Below are positions 7,175 to 17,016 of a stretch of DNA of 29,332 nucleotides, in pieces. The DNA lies in NCBI GenBank assembly GCA_031276545.1, contig JAISMW010000033.1:1-29332 (forward strand), given 5' to 3'. The notes under the pieces are model-generated. The model was given only the letters and a program-made list of their open reading frames with translations. It did not search any database and had not been told where the DNA came from. The DNA is from Tannerellaceae bacterium (GTDB taxonomy: Bacteria > Bacteroidota > Bacteroidia > Bacteroidales > Tannerellaceae). Both the position numbers and the translations under genes were made by a program. Numbering within the stretch: the first letter of the stretch is position 1; each line of letters begins with the position of its first letter.

Positions 7175-10100
7175 ACAAAGATACATTCCGGAAACTTCTG
7201 CAGGAGCGGATACTGATACTCGACGGCGCTATGGGAAGCCTGATACAGGGCTACAAACTGACCGAGCAGGATTACAGGGGCGAACGCTTCGCCGGATTCC
7301 CCGCCGACCAGGCCGGTAACAACGACCTGCTATGCCTCACCCGCCCCGATATAATCAGCGACATCTATCGCGCGTACCTGAACGCCGGCGTGGATATTTT
7401 TTCCACCAATACGTTTAACGCCAATGCCATCTCAATGGCCGACTACCAAATGCAGGCCTGCGTGGGCGAGATAAACCGGGCAGCCGCACAACTGGCGCGC
7501 AGGGAGGCCGACGCCTTTATGGCCGAACATCCCGGACGCCCCGTCTTTGTGGCCGGATCGGTAGGCCCTACCAACAAAACGGCCTCGATGAGCCCCGACG
7601 TGAGCGACCCGGCTTTCCGGGCCGTCACCTATACCGACCTCTATCTCGCCTACAAAGAACAGGTGGCCGCCCTGGCGGAAGGAGGTGCGGATATTATCCT
7701 GATCGAAACGGTGTTCGACACCCTGAATGCCAAAGCTGCGCTGGAAGCCGTCGCCGACGCCATGAAAGAACAGGGCAAAGACCTGCCCGTCATGCTCTCC
7801 GTAACCCTCTCGGCCCAGGGAGGACGCACCTTCTCCGGACAAACCCTCCCGGCTTTTCTGGCCTCCGTGGAACATGCCGGTATCGTCAGCGTCGGTTTGA
7901 ACTGCTCTTTCGGGGCAGCCGACATGATGCCCTACCTGCAGGAACTGGCTCAAGACGCCCCCTATTATATCAGCGCACACCCCAACGCCGGGATGCCCAA
8001 CAGCTTTGGGCTGTATGACGAAACGCCCGATTCCATGGCGCAACACATCAAGGCTTTTATAGACAGACGGCTGGTCAACATCGTTGGCGGCTGCTGCGGA
8101 ACCACCCCGGCGCACATCGCACGGTATGCCGCCCTTGTCAAAGGAGCCGCCCCGCACATCCCGGCCCGCCGGCCGGATACGCTCCGGCTTTCCGGTTTGG
8201 AACTGATGGAAATAAAGCCCGGCAACAACTTTGTCAATATCGGCGAACGGTGCAACGTGGCCGGTTCACGAAAGTTCCTCCGCTTGATTAAAGAAGGACA
8301 TTACGAAGAAGCGCTAACCATCGCCCGCAAACAGGTGGAAGACGGCGCCCAGGTGATTGATATAAACATGGACGACGGTATGCTCGACGCCGCCGGAGAA
8401 ATGACCACCTTCCTGAACCTGGTCGCCTCCGAGCCTGACATCGCCCGTGTGCCCGTCATGATTGACTCCTCCAAATGGGAGGTGATCGAGCAGGCGCTGA
8501 TGTGCGTCCAGGGGAAGAGCATCGTCAATTCCATCAGCCTGAAAGACGGCGAAGAAACTTTCCTTGCCCGCGCGGCACGCGTCAGGCAGTTGGGCGCCGC
8601 CACGGTCGTGATGGCCTTCGACGAACAGGGGCAGGCCGATACCTTCGAGCGCAAAACAGAAGTGTGCAAGCGCGCCTACCGTTTGCTGACGGAAAAGGCC
8701 GGATTCGATCCGCACGACATCATCTTCGACCCCAATGTGCTGGCCATAGCCACCGGCATGGAAGAGCACAACCGGTACGGCCTCGACTTCATCCGTGCCG
8801 TGGAATGGATCAAACAAAACCTGCCCGGCGCCGGGGTGAGTGGCGGAGTGAGCAACCTCTCGTTTGCTTTTCGCGGAAACAACCACGTGCGCGAGGCCAT
8901 GCACGCCGTATTCCTTTATCATGCCATCGGCAAGGGGATGGATATGGGGATTGTGAATCCCTCGTCTGCCGTGATGTACGAAGACATCGACCCCGCCTTC
9001 CGTATCCTGCTTGAGGATGTAATCCTGTACCGCCGCCCCGAAGCGGCCGAAGAACTCATCACGTATGCCCAGAACCTGAACACGGATACCCCTACGCAGG
9101 AGGTGGCCGTCAAACAGGATGCCTGGCGCAATACGACGCTCCCGGAACGCTTGGAGTATGCGTTGATGAAAGGTCTTACCGACTTCCTCGAAGACGATCT
9201 GGCGGAAGCGCTCCGCCTCTATCCCCGTGCCGTGGACATCATCGACGGCCCGCTGATGAGCGGGATGAACAAGGTGGGCGAACTCTTCGGCGCCGGAAAG
9301 ATGTTCCTCCCGCAGGTGGTGAAGACGGCGCGCACCATGAAGAAGGCCGTAGCCATCCTTCAGCCTGCCATCGAGGCAACCCGCTCGGCAACCGGCAAAA
9401 CGAAGGCAGGCAAAGTGATATTCGCCACCGTGAAAGGCGACGTGCACGATATAGGAAAGAATATCGTCTCCATCGTGCTTACCTGCAATAACTATGAAGT
9501 TATCGACCTGGGCGTGATGGTACCTGCCAACGTAATCGTGCAGACGGCCATAACCGAGAAACCCGACCTGGTATGCCTCTCCGGGCTGATTACTCCCTCA
9601 TTGGAAGAGATGGTGCATGTGACGGAAGAAATGCAAAAGGCCGGCCTCTCCATCCCCGTCATGATAGGAGGAGCCACCACCTCGAAGCTGCATACGGCCG
9701 TCAAGATAGCGCCCCATTACGACTATCCGGTGATACACGTGCTGGACGCCTCGCAAGCCCCGCTCGTAGCGGCAAAGCTGCTGAATCCCGATACGCGCGA
9801 AAACTTTATAGACGAGCTGAACCGCGAATACAAAAAACTCTGCCTCTCGCTCGAAACAAAACGGGAGGAAACCGTTCCGCTCATCCACGCCAGGAAGTAT
9901 CCCGCAAAGATAGACTGGGCAAGCTACCGGCCGGTAAAGCCGGCGCACGAAGGCGTACACCTTATCCCCCACATCCCGGTGAAAACAATCCGTCCCTATA
10001 TAAACTGGAAATTCTTTTTCCTCGCCTGGAAACTCAGCGGACGCTTTGCCGGACTTGCCGGGATGGACGGATGCCCGGCTTGCCGAGCCTCCTGGCTGGC

Positions 10101-10872
10101 GGACTTCCCCGCAGAAGAACGCGCTAAAGCCGAAGAAGCCGCGAAACTGTTTGCCGACGCAACCCGCTTGCTCGACCGCCTGGCCGGCATGGATGCAGAC
10201 TGCGTCAAAGCCATATACGGTTTCTTCCCGGCAAACAGCGAAGGAGACAATATCCTGCTGCCGGAAAACAACCTCTCCTTCCCCACGCTGCGCCAGCAGG
10301 CAAGGAAAGAGAACGGGACGTATAAATCCCTTGCCGACTACATCCTGCCGCGTTCGGAAGAACGTACAGACTATATCGGCGCTTTTGCCGTAACGGCCGG
10401 AGCCGGAATTGAACAACTGCAACAATCGTTCGATGCCGAAGGCGACGCCTACTCCTCCATGCTCCTGCAAAGCCTGACCGACCGCCTGGCCGAAGCGGCC
10501 GCCGAATACCTCCACGAGAAAGTGCGTCGCGAACTCTGGGGCTATGCGCCGGACGAAGCGCTGAGCGTCCCCGAACTGTTTCAGGTAAAATACAAAGGGA
10601 TACGCCCCGCCATAGGCTATCCCTCCCTGCCCGACCAGTTGTTGAACTTCAGTCTGGACAGCCTGCTTGACTTTTCCCGGATAGGCATACGTCTGACGGA
10701 GAATGGCGCCATGTATCCCACCGCTTCGGTAAGCGGCCTTTATATGGCCCATCCCGACGCATCGTATTTTATGATCGGCGCCATCGACGAAGAACAGCTC
10801 TTCGACTATGCCCGCCGGCGAAACCTCAGCGAAGCCGACGCCCGGCGCCTGCTCAGTAAAAACATTCGATAA
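7171..10872 (+). CDS. metH: Cobalamin-dependent methionine synthase
   Basis: Transfers a methyl group from methyltetrahydrofolate via methylcobalamin to homocysteine, making methionine. All four modules are present in 1233 residues (E. coli MetH is 1227). The homocysteine domain (about 1-330) has its zinc cysteines at Cys245 (GLNCS) and Cys308/Cys309 (GGCCGTTP). The pterin domain (about 345-620) has NIGERCNVAGSRKF and DINMDDGMLD. The cobalamin cap and Rossmann domains (about 640-890) have DVHDIGKN with His759 as the lower axial cobalt ligand. The reactivation domain (about 900-1233) has RPAIGYPSLPDQ for AdoMet. The gene overlaps the Gate-domain gene by four bases. No cobalamin riboswitch is seen in front, so regulation would have to act on the upstream operon promoter. 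Confidence 0.98.
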   Translation: MNKDTFRKLLQERILILDGAMGSLIQGYKLTEQDYRGERFAGFPADQAGNNDLLCLTRPDIISDIYRAYLNAGVDIFSTNTFNANAISMADYQMQACVGEINRAAAQLARREADAFMAEHPGRPVFVAGSVGPTNKTASMSPDVSDPAFRAVTYTDLYLAYKEQVAALAEGGADIILIETVFDTLNAKAALEAVADAMKEQGKDLPVMLSVTLSAQGGRTFSGQTLPAFLASVEHAGIVSVGLNCSFGAADMMPYLQELAQDAPYYISAHPNAGMPNSFGLYDETPDSMAQHIKAFIDRRLVNIVGGCCGTTPAHIARYAALVKGAAPHIPARRPDTLRLSGLELMEIKPGNNFVNIGERCNVAGSRKFLRLIKEGHYEEALTIARKQVEDGAQVIDINMDDGMLDAAGEMTTFLNLVASEPDIARVPVMIDSSKWEVIEQALMCVQGKSIVNSISLKDGEETFLARAARVRQLGAATVVMAFDEQGQADTFERKTEVCKRAYRLLTEKAGFDPHDIIFDPNVLAIATGMEEHNRYGLDFIRAVEWIKQNLPGAGVSGGVSNLSFAFRGNNHVREAMHAVFLYHAIGKGMDMGIVNPSSAVMYEDIDPAFRILLEDVILYRRPEAAEELITYAQNLNTDTPTQEVAVKQDAWRNTTLPERLEYALMKGLTDFLEDDLAEALRLYPRAVDIIDGPLMSGMNKVGELFGAGKMFLPQVVKTARTMKKAVAILQPAIEATRSATGKTKAGKVIFATVKGDVHDIGKNIVSIVLTCNNYEVIDLGVMVPANVIVQTAITEKPDLVCLSGLITPSLEEMVHVTEEMQKAGLSIPVMIGGATTSKLHTAVKIAPHYDYPVIHVLDASQAPLVAAKLLNPDTRENFIDELNREYKKLCLSLETKREETVPLIHARKYPAKIDWASYRPVKPAHEGVHLIPHIPVKTIRPYINWKFFFLAWKLSGRFAGLAGMDGCPACRASWLADFPAEERAKAEEAAKLFADATRLLDRLAGMDADCVKAIYGFFPANSEGDNILLPENNLSFPTLRQQARKENGTYKSLADYILPRSEERTDYIGAFAVTAGAGIEQLQQSFDAEGDAYSSMLLQSLTDRLAEAAAEYLHEKVRRELWGYAPDEALSVPELFQVKYKGIRPAIGYPSLPDQLLNFSLDSLLDFSRIGIRLTENGAMYPTASVSGLYMAHPDASYFMIGAIDEEQLFDYARRRNLSEADARRLLSKNIR

Positions 10873-10884
10873 GACAATACGGAT

Positions 10885-11496
10885 ATGTTTGATTTTATCA
10901 CATTTTGCGACTATGCCGGCACCTTTGCGTTCGCCATAAGCGGTATCCGCCTGGCTTCGGCCAAGCAGTTCGATTGGTTTGGCGCCTATGTGGTGGGCAT
11001 CGTAACAGCCGTAGGCGGAGGTACCGTAAGAGACATCCTGCTCAATGCGACTCCTTTCTGGATGGAGCAACCCTCCTACCTGATTGTATCGGGACTGGCT
11101 CTCCTGTTCGTGATTACATTCCGGAAATATGTCATACGGCTGAACAATACGTTTTTTATCTTCGACGCCATCGGCCTCGGGCTATTCGTCATTGTAGGAG
11201 TGGTAAAGACGCTGGACTTCGGTTTCCCCATGTGGGTGGCCATCGTGATGGGAACCATTACCGGTTCGTTCGGCGGTATGATGCGCGATATTCTGATTAA
11301 TGAAGAACCCTTGATTTTCCGCAAAGACATTTATGCCCTGGCGTGCGTATTCGGCGGTCTGGCCTATTATGGCTGCACGTTGCTGTCGTTGCCCTCCGCT
11401 TTGTCGCAGTTTATCTCGGCTGTGAGTGTTTTCATCATCCGTATCCTGGCCGTAAAATACCACATCAGCGTGCCGGTACTGAAAGGAGAGGAATAA
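10885..11496 (+). CDS. TRIC/YicG-type cation channel family protein (UPF0126)
   Basis: A 203-residue membrane protein with two tandem three-helix repeats. Each repeat carries the glycine-rich family signature: GGGTVRDIL at residues 44-52 and GGMMRDILI at about 130-138. This duplicated motif defines the prokaryotic trimeric intracellular cation channel family (YicG/UPF0126), whose characterised members conduct monovalent cations. The physiological role in bacteria is unclear. It begins 12 bp after metH and is the last gene of the plus-strand run. Confidence 0.9.
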   Translation: MFDFITFCDYAGTFAFAISGIRLASAKQFDWFGAYVVGIVTAVGGGTVRDILLNATPFWMEQPSYLIVSGLALLFVITFRKYVIRLNNTFFIFDAIGLGLFVIVGVVKTLDFGFPMWVAIVMGTITGSFGGMMRDILINEEPLIFRKDIYALACVFGGLAYYGCTLLSLPSALSQFISAVSVFIIRILAVKYHISVPVLKGEE

Positions 11497-11524
11497 AGAT
11501 AGAGCATTTAAAGATAGAGCATTT
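11495..11524. repeat. Perfect 15-bp tandem duplication
   Basis: AAAGATAGAGCATTT occurs twice back to back (11495-11509 and 11510-11524), starting inside the stop codon of the TRIC-like gene. It looks like a slippage duplication. Confidence 0.85.
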
Positions 11525-11635
11525 TGGATGGTTCCACAGTTGAAATAATTCCTGACAAGACAAAATAACGGATAATATTTATCCTGTTCGTCCCGAAAAA
11601 AGTTGTTTCGATTTTTCTGCATGAAAAAAATACTC

Positions 11636-11643
11636 TATATTTG
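11636..11643 (+). promoter_or_regulatory. -7 box driving the candidate small RNA
   Basis: TATATTTG is an exact TAnnTTTG match in an intergenic region with no downstream plus-strand gene until 14883. The -33 position has only a T-rich TTTTTC. The expected start is near 11650. Confidence 0.6.
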
Positions 11644-11649
11644 CAGCAA

Positions 11650-11716
11650 ATAGAACTTTACAAATTAAGTTGTAGTTATCGGCGTTCGGGCTTGTGAAAG
11701 TCTGAACGCTTTTTTT
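11650..11716 (+). ncRNA. Candidate small RNA of about 67 nt
   Basis: A short transcription unit is implied. The box TATATTTG (11636-11643) precedes an A/T-rich stretch of about 30 bases without a start codon, then a strong intrinsic terminator. Its stem pairs GCGTTCGGGCTT (11682-11693) with AAGTCTGAACGC (11698-11709) over 12 positions, including two G-U pairs, around a GTGA loop. Seven T follow at 11710-11716. The neighbouring genes converge on this region (TRIC-like on plus, isomerase on minus), so neither needs this promoter. Alternatively, the hairpin serves only as the terminator of the metH/TRIC operon and the box is chance. The 5' end is estimated from the box, not observed. I do not recognise it as a known RNA family. 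Confidence 0.5.
11682..11716 (+). terminator. Strong intrinsic terminator (12-bp stem, T7)
   Basis: A fully paired 12-bp stem with a GTGA loop, then TTTTTTT. It would end both the candidate small RNA and read-through from the metH-TRIC operon. The remaining stretch 11525-11635 also contains a weaker 6-bp hairpin, GGATAA/TTATCC at 11570-11584, without a T tract. Confidence 0.85.
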
Positions 11717-11750
11717 CTCCTGTCCCCGATTTCCCCAACCGTCTCTCCAT

Positions 11751-12575
11751 TCATTTTTGGAATACCCTGGTTGATTTAATTACGATATCCTCTACGGGGC
11801 GGTCGTTCTTATCGGTCTTTACCAGAGACATCTTTTCTACTATATCAAAACCTTCGACTACTTCTCCAAAGATGGTGACCGACCCATCCAGATGAGGAAC
11901 GCCTCCTATCGTCCTGTACACTTCCCTGCGGTCGGCAGGGATCGTCACGGGGCCTGTTTCCGCCAGCGTATCTGCCACCATAACAGACGCCCTGTCGGAC
12001 AGTTGCTGTATATGCAGGGAATCATTCGCTAACGCAGGATTTTCTTCCTTCAGTCGGGCAAGAAACTTATAGTATAGCCAGTTGCGCCGGATATCGTTGA
12101 TGCGGGCTTCGCGCTGTTCCAGCAGCTCATCATTCAGGACAGCCCCCTGTACGAAACAAAACTGTGTTCCGGCCGAAGCGCGTTCGGGATTGTCGGCATC
12201 AAGATCTTTGGCGTCTATCAAGGCGCCCCGTTTATTGAAGTAGTGGGGAAGAATTTCTGCCGGGACGGTATACCCTCCGTATCCATTACCGTAGAGCACC
12301 TCCGGTACGCGGGCCTTGCTATCGGGGTCGCCGCCCTGCACTACAAAATCCTTGATAACCCGGTGGAATATCACTCCCTCATACTCATTATTTTGGCAAA
12401 GCTTGATGAAATTGTCGCGATGCAGAGGGGTATCGTCATACAGAAGGACCGTCACATCACCCATCGTGGTACACACGGTGACATACACAGGTTTCGCAGG
12501 GTCAAGCGCTTTCTTGCCACTACATGCAGCCAAAAGAAACATGGCGCAGAATACAACAGAAAAAAATTGTTTCAT
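11751..12575 (-). CDS. Cyclophilin-type peptidyl-prolyl isomerase, lipoprotein
   Basis: Cis-trans prolyl isomerase predicted to act in the cell envelope. From the ATG at 12575 the protein begins MKQFFSVVFCAMFLLAAC, a good lipoprotein signal with the lipobox LAAC. An in-frame ATG 42 bases upstream would put extra polar residues before the signal and is unlikely. Cyclophilin motifs are MGDVTVLLYDDTPLHRDNF, FHRVIKDFVVQGGDP and GTQFCFVQG. Between GTQF and the final barrel strands (GSVTIFGEVVEGFDIVEKM) sits a charged helical insert of about 70 residues, which the small cytoplasmic cyclophilins lack. The length is 274 residues. It is transcribed toward the small-RNA terminator and stands next to the decayed IS elements. 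Confidence 0.92.
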   Translation of the reverse strand: MKQFFSVVFCAMFLLAACSGKKALDPAKPVYVTVCTTMGDVTVLLYDDTPLHRDNFIKLCQNNEYEGVIFHRVIKDFVVQGGDPDSKARVPEVLYGNGYGGYTVPAEILPHYFNKRGALIDAKDLDADNPERASAGTQFCFVQGAVLNDELLEQREARINDIRRNWLYYKFLARLKEENPALANDSLHIQQLSDRASVMVADTLAETGPVTIPADRREVYRTIGGVPHLDGSVTIFGEVVEGFDIVEKMSLVKTDKNDRPVEDIVIKSTRVFQK

Positions 12576-12603
12576 GATATTGTTTTTAAATGATACAGGC
12601 AGA

Positions 12604-12611
12604 CAAAGGTA
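12604..12611 (-). promoter_or_regulatory. Promoter -7 box for the isomerase gene
   Basis: On the minus strand this reads TACCTTTG, an exact match to TAnnTTTG, 29 bp before the ATG at 12575. The -33 region falls at or inside the probable end of the ISL3 remnant, so the insertion may have replaced the original upstream sequence. Confidence 0.5.
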
Positions 12612-12625
12612 AAACAAAGTTGGCT

Positions 12626-13620
12626 CTATGTCGAATAGAGTGGGTAATCAAATTTGAGTTTAGCAGTAAGAAAGTAGACCATGTTGATATAGTTAATTGT
12701 ATTTCTATATCCTCTTGCTCTTCTTTTACTAATTGTATCTTATTGTTTATACCTTCAAGTACCCCATTGATTACTCTTTTTCAAAATATGCGGTATATCC
12801 ATAAACAGTTCTCTAAGTCTGTAAGACTCTCCTGGTTTAGGGTACATCAGCAGTACACCGTCTGGCTCCTTTTTCTTCTTCAGGGTCAGGCTGGTATACT
12901 TTTTGAGTACCGTATATTTATGACCTTTCAAAAGATCATTCCCTTTACGTTCGGCTTTACGCGCATCATCCGGTGTGACGTTTAGAGACTGAATCAGATG
13001 AAACTTATCAAAGATCAATTGGGCTTTCGGTAAATGTTCCATTACTCCGCCAATAAATGCCGGAGACATGTCCATACGGACTAACTCTATTTTATCCTTA
13101 CTGCCACCTTTGGTCTCCAAGGATTCGGCAAAGCTTTCGACCGTGGCTGCATCTTTGCCTTCACAGACATGGATAAGCCTGCGCTGTTCCAAATCCGCAA
13201 ACAGGGTGACATAATGATGTCCTTTTTTCCGGGAGGTTTCGTCCATGCCGATTCGCTTCACCGTCTCCAAAGAATCTTTAGACAGAGCCGGATTAATCCA
13301 GTGATTAAAGATTCTCCAGATACGTGCAGCCGTAGTTTTAACGCAGGAGGAAACCTTCGATACGAGTATCTCCGATTCAATCGGCAACATGGTATAGCCT
13401 CGAAAAGAAGAGTAAAACCGCTGTTCCCGCGAGCCCACGGAACAGCCACCTGATGAATATGCCCTTCACCGTCCCTGACGCGGGGAACACGGGCATGAAG
13501 ATAGCAGCGATGCTGAAAGAAATTCAAATCTTGCCAGGTTCGCTCTACCGTATCGTAAGCCGTGGCCGAAGAACCGTTATTTAAAGGAAACTGATGTCCC
13601 CGTGCAAAGTTTAGATACAA
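12626..13620 (-). pseudogene. Decayed ISL3-family transposase
   Basis: Remnant of an ISL3-type DDE transposase spread over several frames. The N-terminal part (about 13400-13620) reads TWQDLNFFQHRCYLHARVPRV and later HIHQVAVPWARGNSGFTLLFEA, and lacks the usual zinc-finger cysteines. A frame change near 13400 leads to the catalytic core (12755-13385), with IGMDETSRKKGHHYVTLFAD and VRMDMSPAF carrying two of the acidic residues. After YRLRELFMDI about 50 residues expected for the family are missing. Then come INGVLEGINNKIQLV, another frame change, and KRRARGYRNTINYINMVYF up to a TAG at 12626-12628. It cannot encode an active enzyme. GGCTCT at 12622 may be the terminal repeat; no matching far end was found. 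Confidence 0.85.
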
Positions 13621-13678
13621 ATGTAACTCTTTGCTGTCTGATGCCGAATCTAAAAACTCGCCGCGTTCAACTACCAGG

Positions 13679-13696
13679 GACTACTTCGTCAGTCCT
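13679..13696. repeat. Short inverted repeat between the two IS remnants
   Basis: GGACT and AGTCC flank an 8-base spacer (ACTTCGTC), just past the 3' end of the IS5-type remnant. It could be the tip of that element's terminal repeat or a small hairpin; the partner end was not located. Confidence 0.3.
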
Positions 13697-13710
13697 TATT
13701 AACTCCTTTT

Positions 13711-14757
<1,047 letters not shown>

Positions 14758-14882
14758 AATTTTCCGGTTTTTATGCGACGAAGTTACAATAACCGGCTGA
14801 AAACACCAAACTTTTTTACAACCATTTTATTGATATTCAATGAAATGATTACTTAATAATGACCGACTAATTATATCTGCTT

Positions 14883-15728
14883 ATGAGAATATTGAAAATA
14901 AACATGAAGCGCTTGCGCCATGAGGAATGGTTCGGGGTGTATTCCGAACTTAGAGGACTGGTGCCGGTTTACGGGGCGGCGGCGCTTGGTATTGCCGATT
15001 TGTTTGAATTGATGGAACCTTTGCACGACAAGGCTGACCTGCTGCTGGAAACGGTGCGTAAGAGTACGCATACGAAAGGATTGAAGGAGGCCGACAAAGA
15101 GCGTAATTCGCTCTTTCGAGGGTTGTATGATGTGGTGAAAAGCTCGCAGAAGCTGTCGGTCGAGGCCGACAGGGTGGCTGCCGAACGGTTGTTCGTGCTG
15201 CTTTCGAGCTACCGGAAAACGGCTTTGGACGGCAGCTATGCCGAAGAATCTTTCGCCCTGTTCAATCTTCTGCAGAATCTGCAAGGCGCTTATGCTGCCG
15301 ATGTGACGCAATTGGGACTCGGCAAATGGGTGGCCAATCTGAGCGCCGTCGAACAGAAGTTTACAGACTATCGCGCTGCACGCGACAAGGAATATGCGGA
15401 GAAGCCGACCGAACATCTGAAAAATATACGTCCGCAGGTGGATGCGCTGTATAAAAGTATGACCGACGTGATCTATGCCAAACTGGTGGCGGCAGGATTG
15501 GGCGGCGACGTGGAGGTTAGTCCGGATGATCTGAAAACCGGCCCGTACGAAGACAGTGTTCCGCAGGAACAGCGGGGGAATATCCCCTACAACTTCGTGG
15601 TGGCCTGGAACGTGGTGCTGAAAAGATACAGCAATATGCTGGCTGCACGCAGCGGAATAAAAGAAAATGAAAATGTTCCGGAAACGGATGAGGAGGATGA
15701 CGGAAGCGATTTGCCGGTGGAGGGGTAA
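14883..15728 (+). CDS. DUF6261-like protein of unknown function
   Basis: A 281-residue protein with no signal peptide or membrane segment, predicted almost wholly helical. It opens with MKRLRHEEWFGVYSELRGLV, a pattern of the DUF6261 group: short Bacteroidales proteins that begin with a helix rich in N/E/F/Y and are often found near mobile DNA. The C-terminal tail after residue about 262 is acidic and probably disordered (ENVPETDEEDDG). It has an apparent paralogue ending at 240. It is bounded upstream by the IS remnants and downstream by a terminator, so it is monocistronic. The upstream stretch 14758-14882 is AT-rich and shows no clear -7 box. No function is known. Confidence 0.75.
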   Translation: MRILKINMKRLRHEEWFGVYSELRGLVPVYGAAALGIADLFELMEPLHDKADLLLETVRKSTHTKGLKEADKERNSLFRGLYDVVKSSQKLSVEADRVAAERLFVLLSSYRKTALDGSYAEESFALFNLLQNLQGAYAADVTQLGLGKWVANLSAVEQKFTDYRAARDKEYAEKPTEHLKNIRPQVDALYKSMTDVIYAKLVAAGLGGDVEVSPDDLKTGPYEDSVPQEQRGNIPYNFVVAWNVVLKRYSNMLAARSGIKENENVPETDEEDDGSDLPVEG

Positions 15729-15763
15729 ACAGTTAATGTGCCGGCAGACATTTCCGTCTGAAC

Positions 15764-15805
15764 AGAGAGGGGCGAATCCAATTGGATCCGCCTCTCTTTA
15801 TTTTC
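15764..15805 (+). terminator. Terminator after the DUF6261-like gene
   Basis: AGAGAGG (15764-15770) pairs with CCTCTCT (15791-15797). The inner stem continues through CG/CG and ATCC/GGAT with a two-base bulge and one mismatch, around an AATT loop. The tail is TTATTTTC. Confidence 0.7.
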
Positions 15806-15836
15806 GACCGGAGTGATCCACGTGGTGGAAAACCGG
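15806..15836. repeat. Decayed single copy of the 43-bp repeat
   Basis: CGGAGTGATC (15809-15818), then ACGTGGTGGA (15820-15829) and ACCGG (15832-15836) reproduce the junction of two units of the array at 18503-18778, with one substitution (C for T) and a small loss after GGTGGA. It lies between the DUF6261 terminator and the 3' end of the protease gene. Confidence 0.75.
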
Positions 15837-15852
15837 CAGGCGTCGGTACCTT

Positions 15853-17016
15853 TTAACTGTTTCCTATCGTAATAGTTCTTAATACTATTCCATTTACCTT
15901 TATTGCTGCGGCAGTATAGCTCGTTGCCGTAGCGCGAACTGTTATTGAGTTATTATTATAAGTTGTGATCTCCAGACCGCTGGTTACCGACCATTGAGGG
16001 TTTAGTAAAGAAACGGATAAGGTATACGTGGCTGAGCTTGAAAAAGGAATATTGTCGGGACCCGACAATGTCATAATTGATAAGCAACTCGCATTGGCTA
16101 CACTACTTCTAATCACATTCCCCGGCTGCGGACCAAAACCAAGATTAAAATTGACTCCAACTCCACTTTGCAGATAGCAATAACTCATAATTGTTCCTCC
16201 ATTTGAGGGCATGGGAGGAAGGGAACAGTCACCTTCTGTGGATGCACATCCATCAATAGCCGTATTGTTACCATTCCATACGCAAGCGTGGGTATGCCTT
16301 GATCCGAAAAGATGCCCAAATTCGTGTGTTATCACAAACACAGTCCAACTATATACCGGGAAATTATTATATGTAACATCAATTCCCGCGATAGACAATT
16401 TATTCGATGTTGAAGAATTACATAGCCCTGCAAAACCGGCAGCTACACCACCTATTTGAGTATCATAGGAAATCAACTGACCCAGATCGCCGTTGATGGA
16501 TGTTCTGTTCGACTGGAACTGGGATAAAAGAGTTGTTGATGTCGACGTGTTTGTATAAGGATCTGCTGAAGTCCATATATACAATGTAGAGATGGTGATA
16601 TTTATTTCCTCATTCCTGTATAAAGTTCCCACCTGATTCATTACACCTCTGATGTAGGAATCGACAGCACTTGTACTTCCTTTTGCTTGATACAAATTAT
16701 ATTTTGTTTCAAGATATAATTTTACGTAGCGGTTGGTTGCTCTTAAAATCCCCTTTGAAGCTTTTGCATCTCCCAGCAAAACCGCAGGATCATAATTGAC
16801 GCCGGAATCGTCTACCGTATGGCATTCGAAGGAAGGGCGTTGCTTGAGCGCTTTGTCATTGAACAAAAGATGTTTTCCCGACTGTGCGTCCAATGCAAGG
16901 TTATAATTACCTTCGTCCGTACAAATTAATCCCATAATTTCATTATCGAAGCATGTAAGATCAACAATACTCGATGGATTGTCTTTTACTGCTCCTCTGT
17001 AATGTTTAAAATTCAT
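15853..17016 (-). CDS. Metzincin zinc protease, catalytic part (5' part split off by a frameshift)
   Basis: Catalytic and C-terminal part of a secreted metzincin, reprolysin-like. The zinc signature HEFGHLFGSRH spans residues 231-241 of this frame, with ligands His231, His235, His241 and catalytic Glu232. The Met-turn GTIMSYC follows (Met277), preceded by cysteines likely to form disulfides. Residues 1 to about 75 (HYRGAV, FDNEIMGLI, EGNYNLA) look like the end of a propeptide, so the ATG at 17016 is probably not a true start. The last about 70 residues resemble an Ig-like or sorting-type beta domain. The frame overlaps the upstream one by ATGA (17013-17016). Restoring one T in CGTTTGAA near 17030 would fuse both into a protein of about 509 residues. 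It could still be made by translational coupling or slippage. Confidence 0.85.
   Translation of the reverse strand: MNFKHYRGAVKDNPSSIVDLTCFDNEIMGLICTDEGNYNLALDAQSGKHLLFNDKALKQRPSFECHTVDDSGVNYDPAVLLGDAKASKGILRATNRYVKLYLETKYNLYQAKGSTSAVDSYIRGVMNQVGTLYRNEEINITISTLYIWTSADPYTNTSTSTTLLSQFQSNRTSINGDLGQLISYDTQIGGVAAGFAGLCNSSTSNKLSIAGIDVTYNNFPVYSWTVFVITHEFGHLFGSRHTHACVWNGNNTAIDGCASTEGDCSLPPMPSNGGTIMSYCYLQSGVGVNFNLGFGPQPGNVIRSSVANASCLSIMTLSGPDNIPFSSSATYTLSVSLLNPQWSVTSGLEITTYNNNSITVRATATSYTAAAIKVNGIVLRTITIGNS

Noticed and set aside
9598..11070. Antisense frame over the 3' part of metH and into the TRIC gene
   Set aside because: Both sense genes are firmly identified and the antisense translation resembles no family.
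11622..11654. Ten-codon frame (MKKILYICSK) at the candidate small RNA
   Set aside because: Its start lies upstream of the -7 box, so it would not be in the predicted transcript; likely chance.
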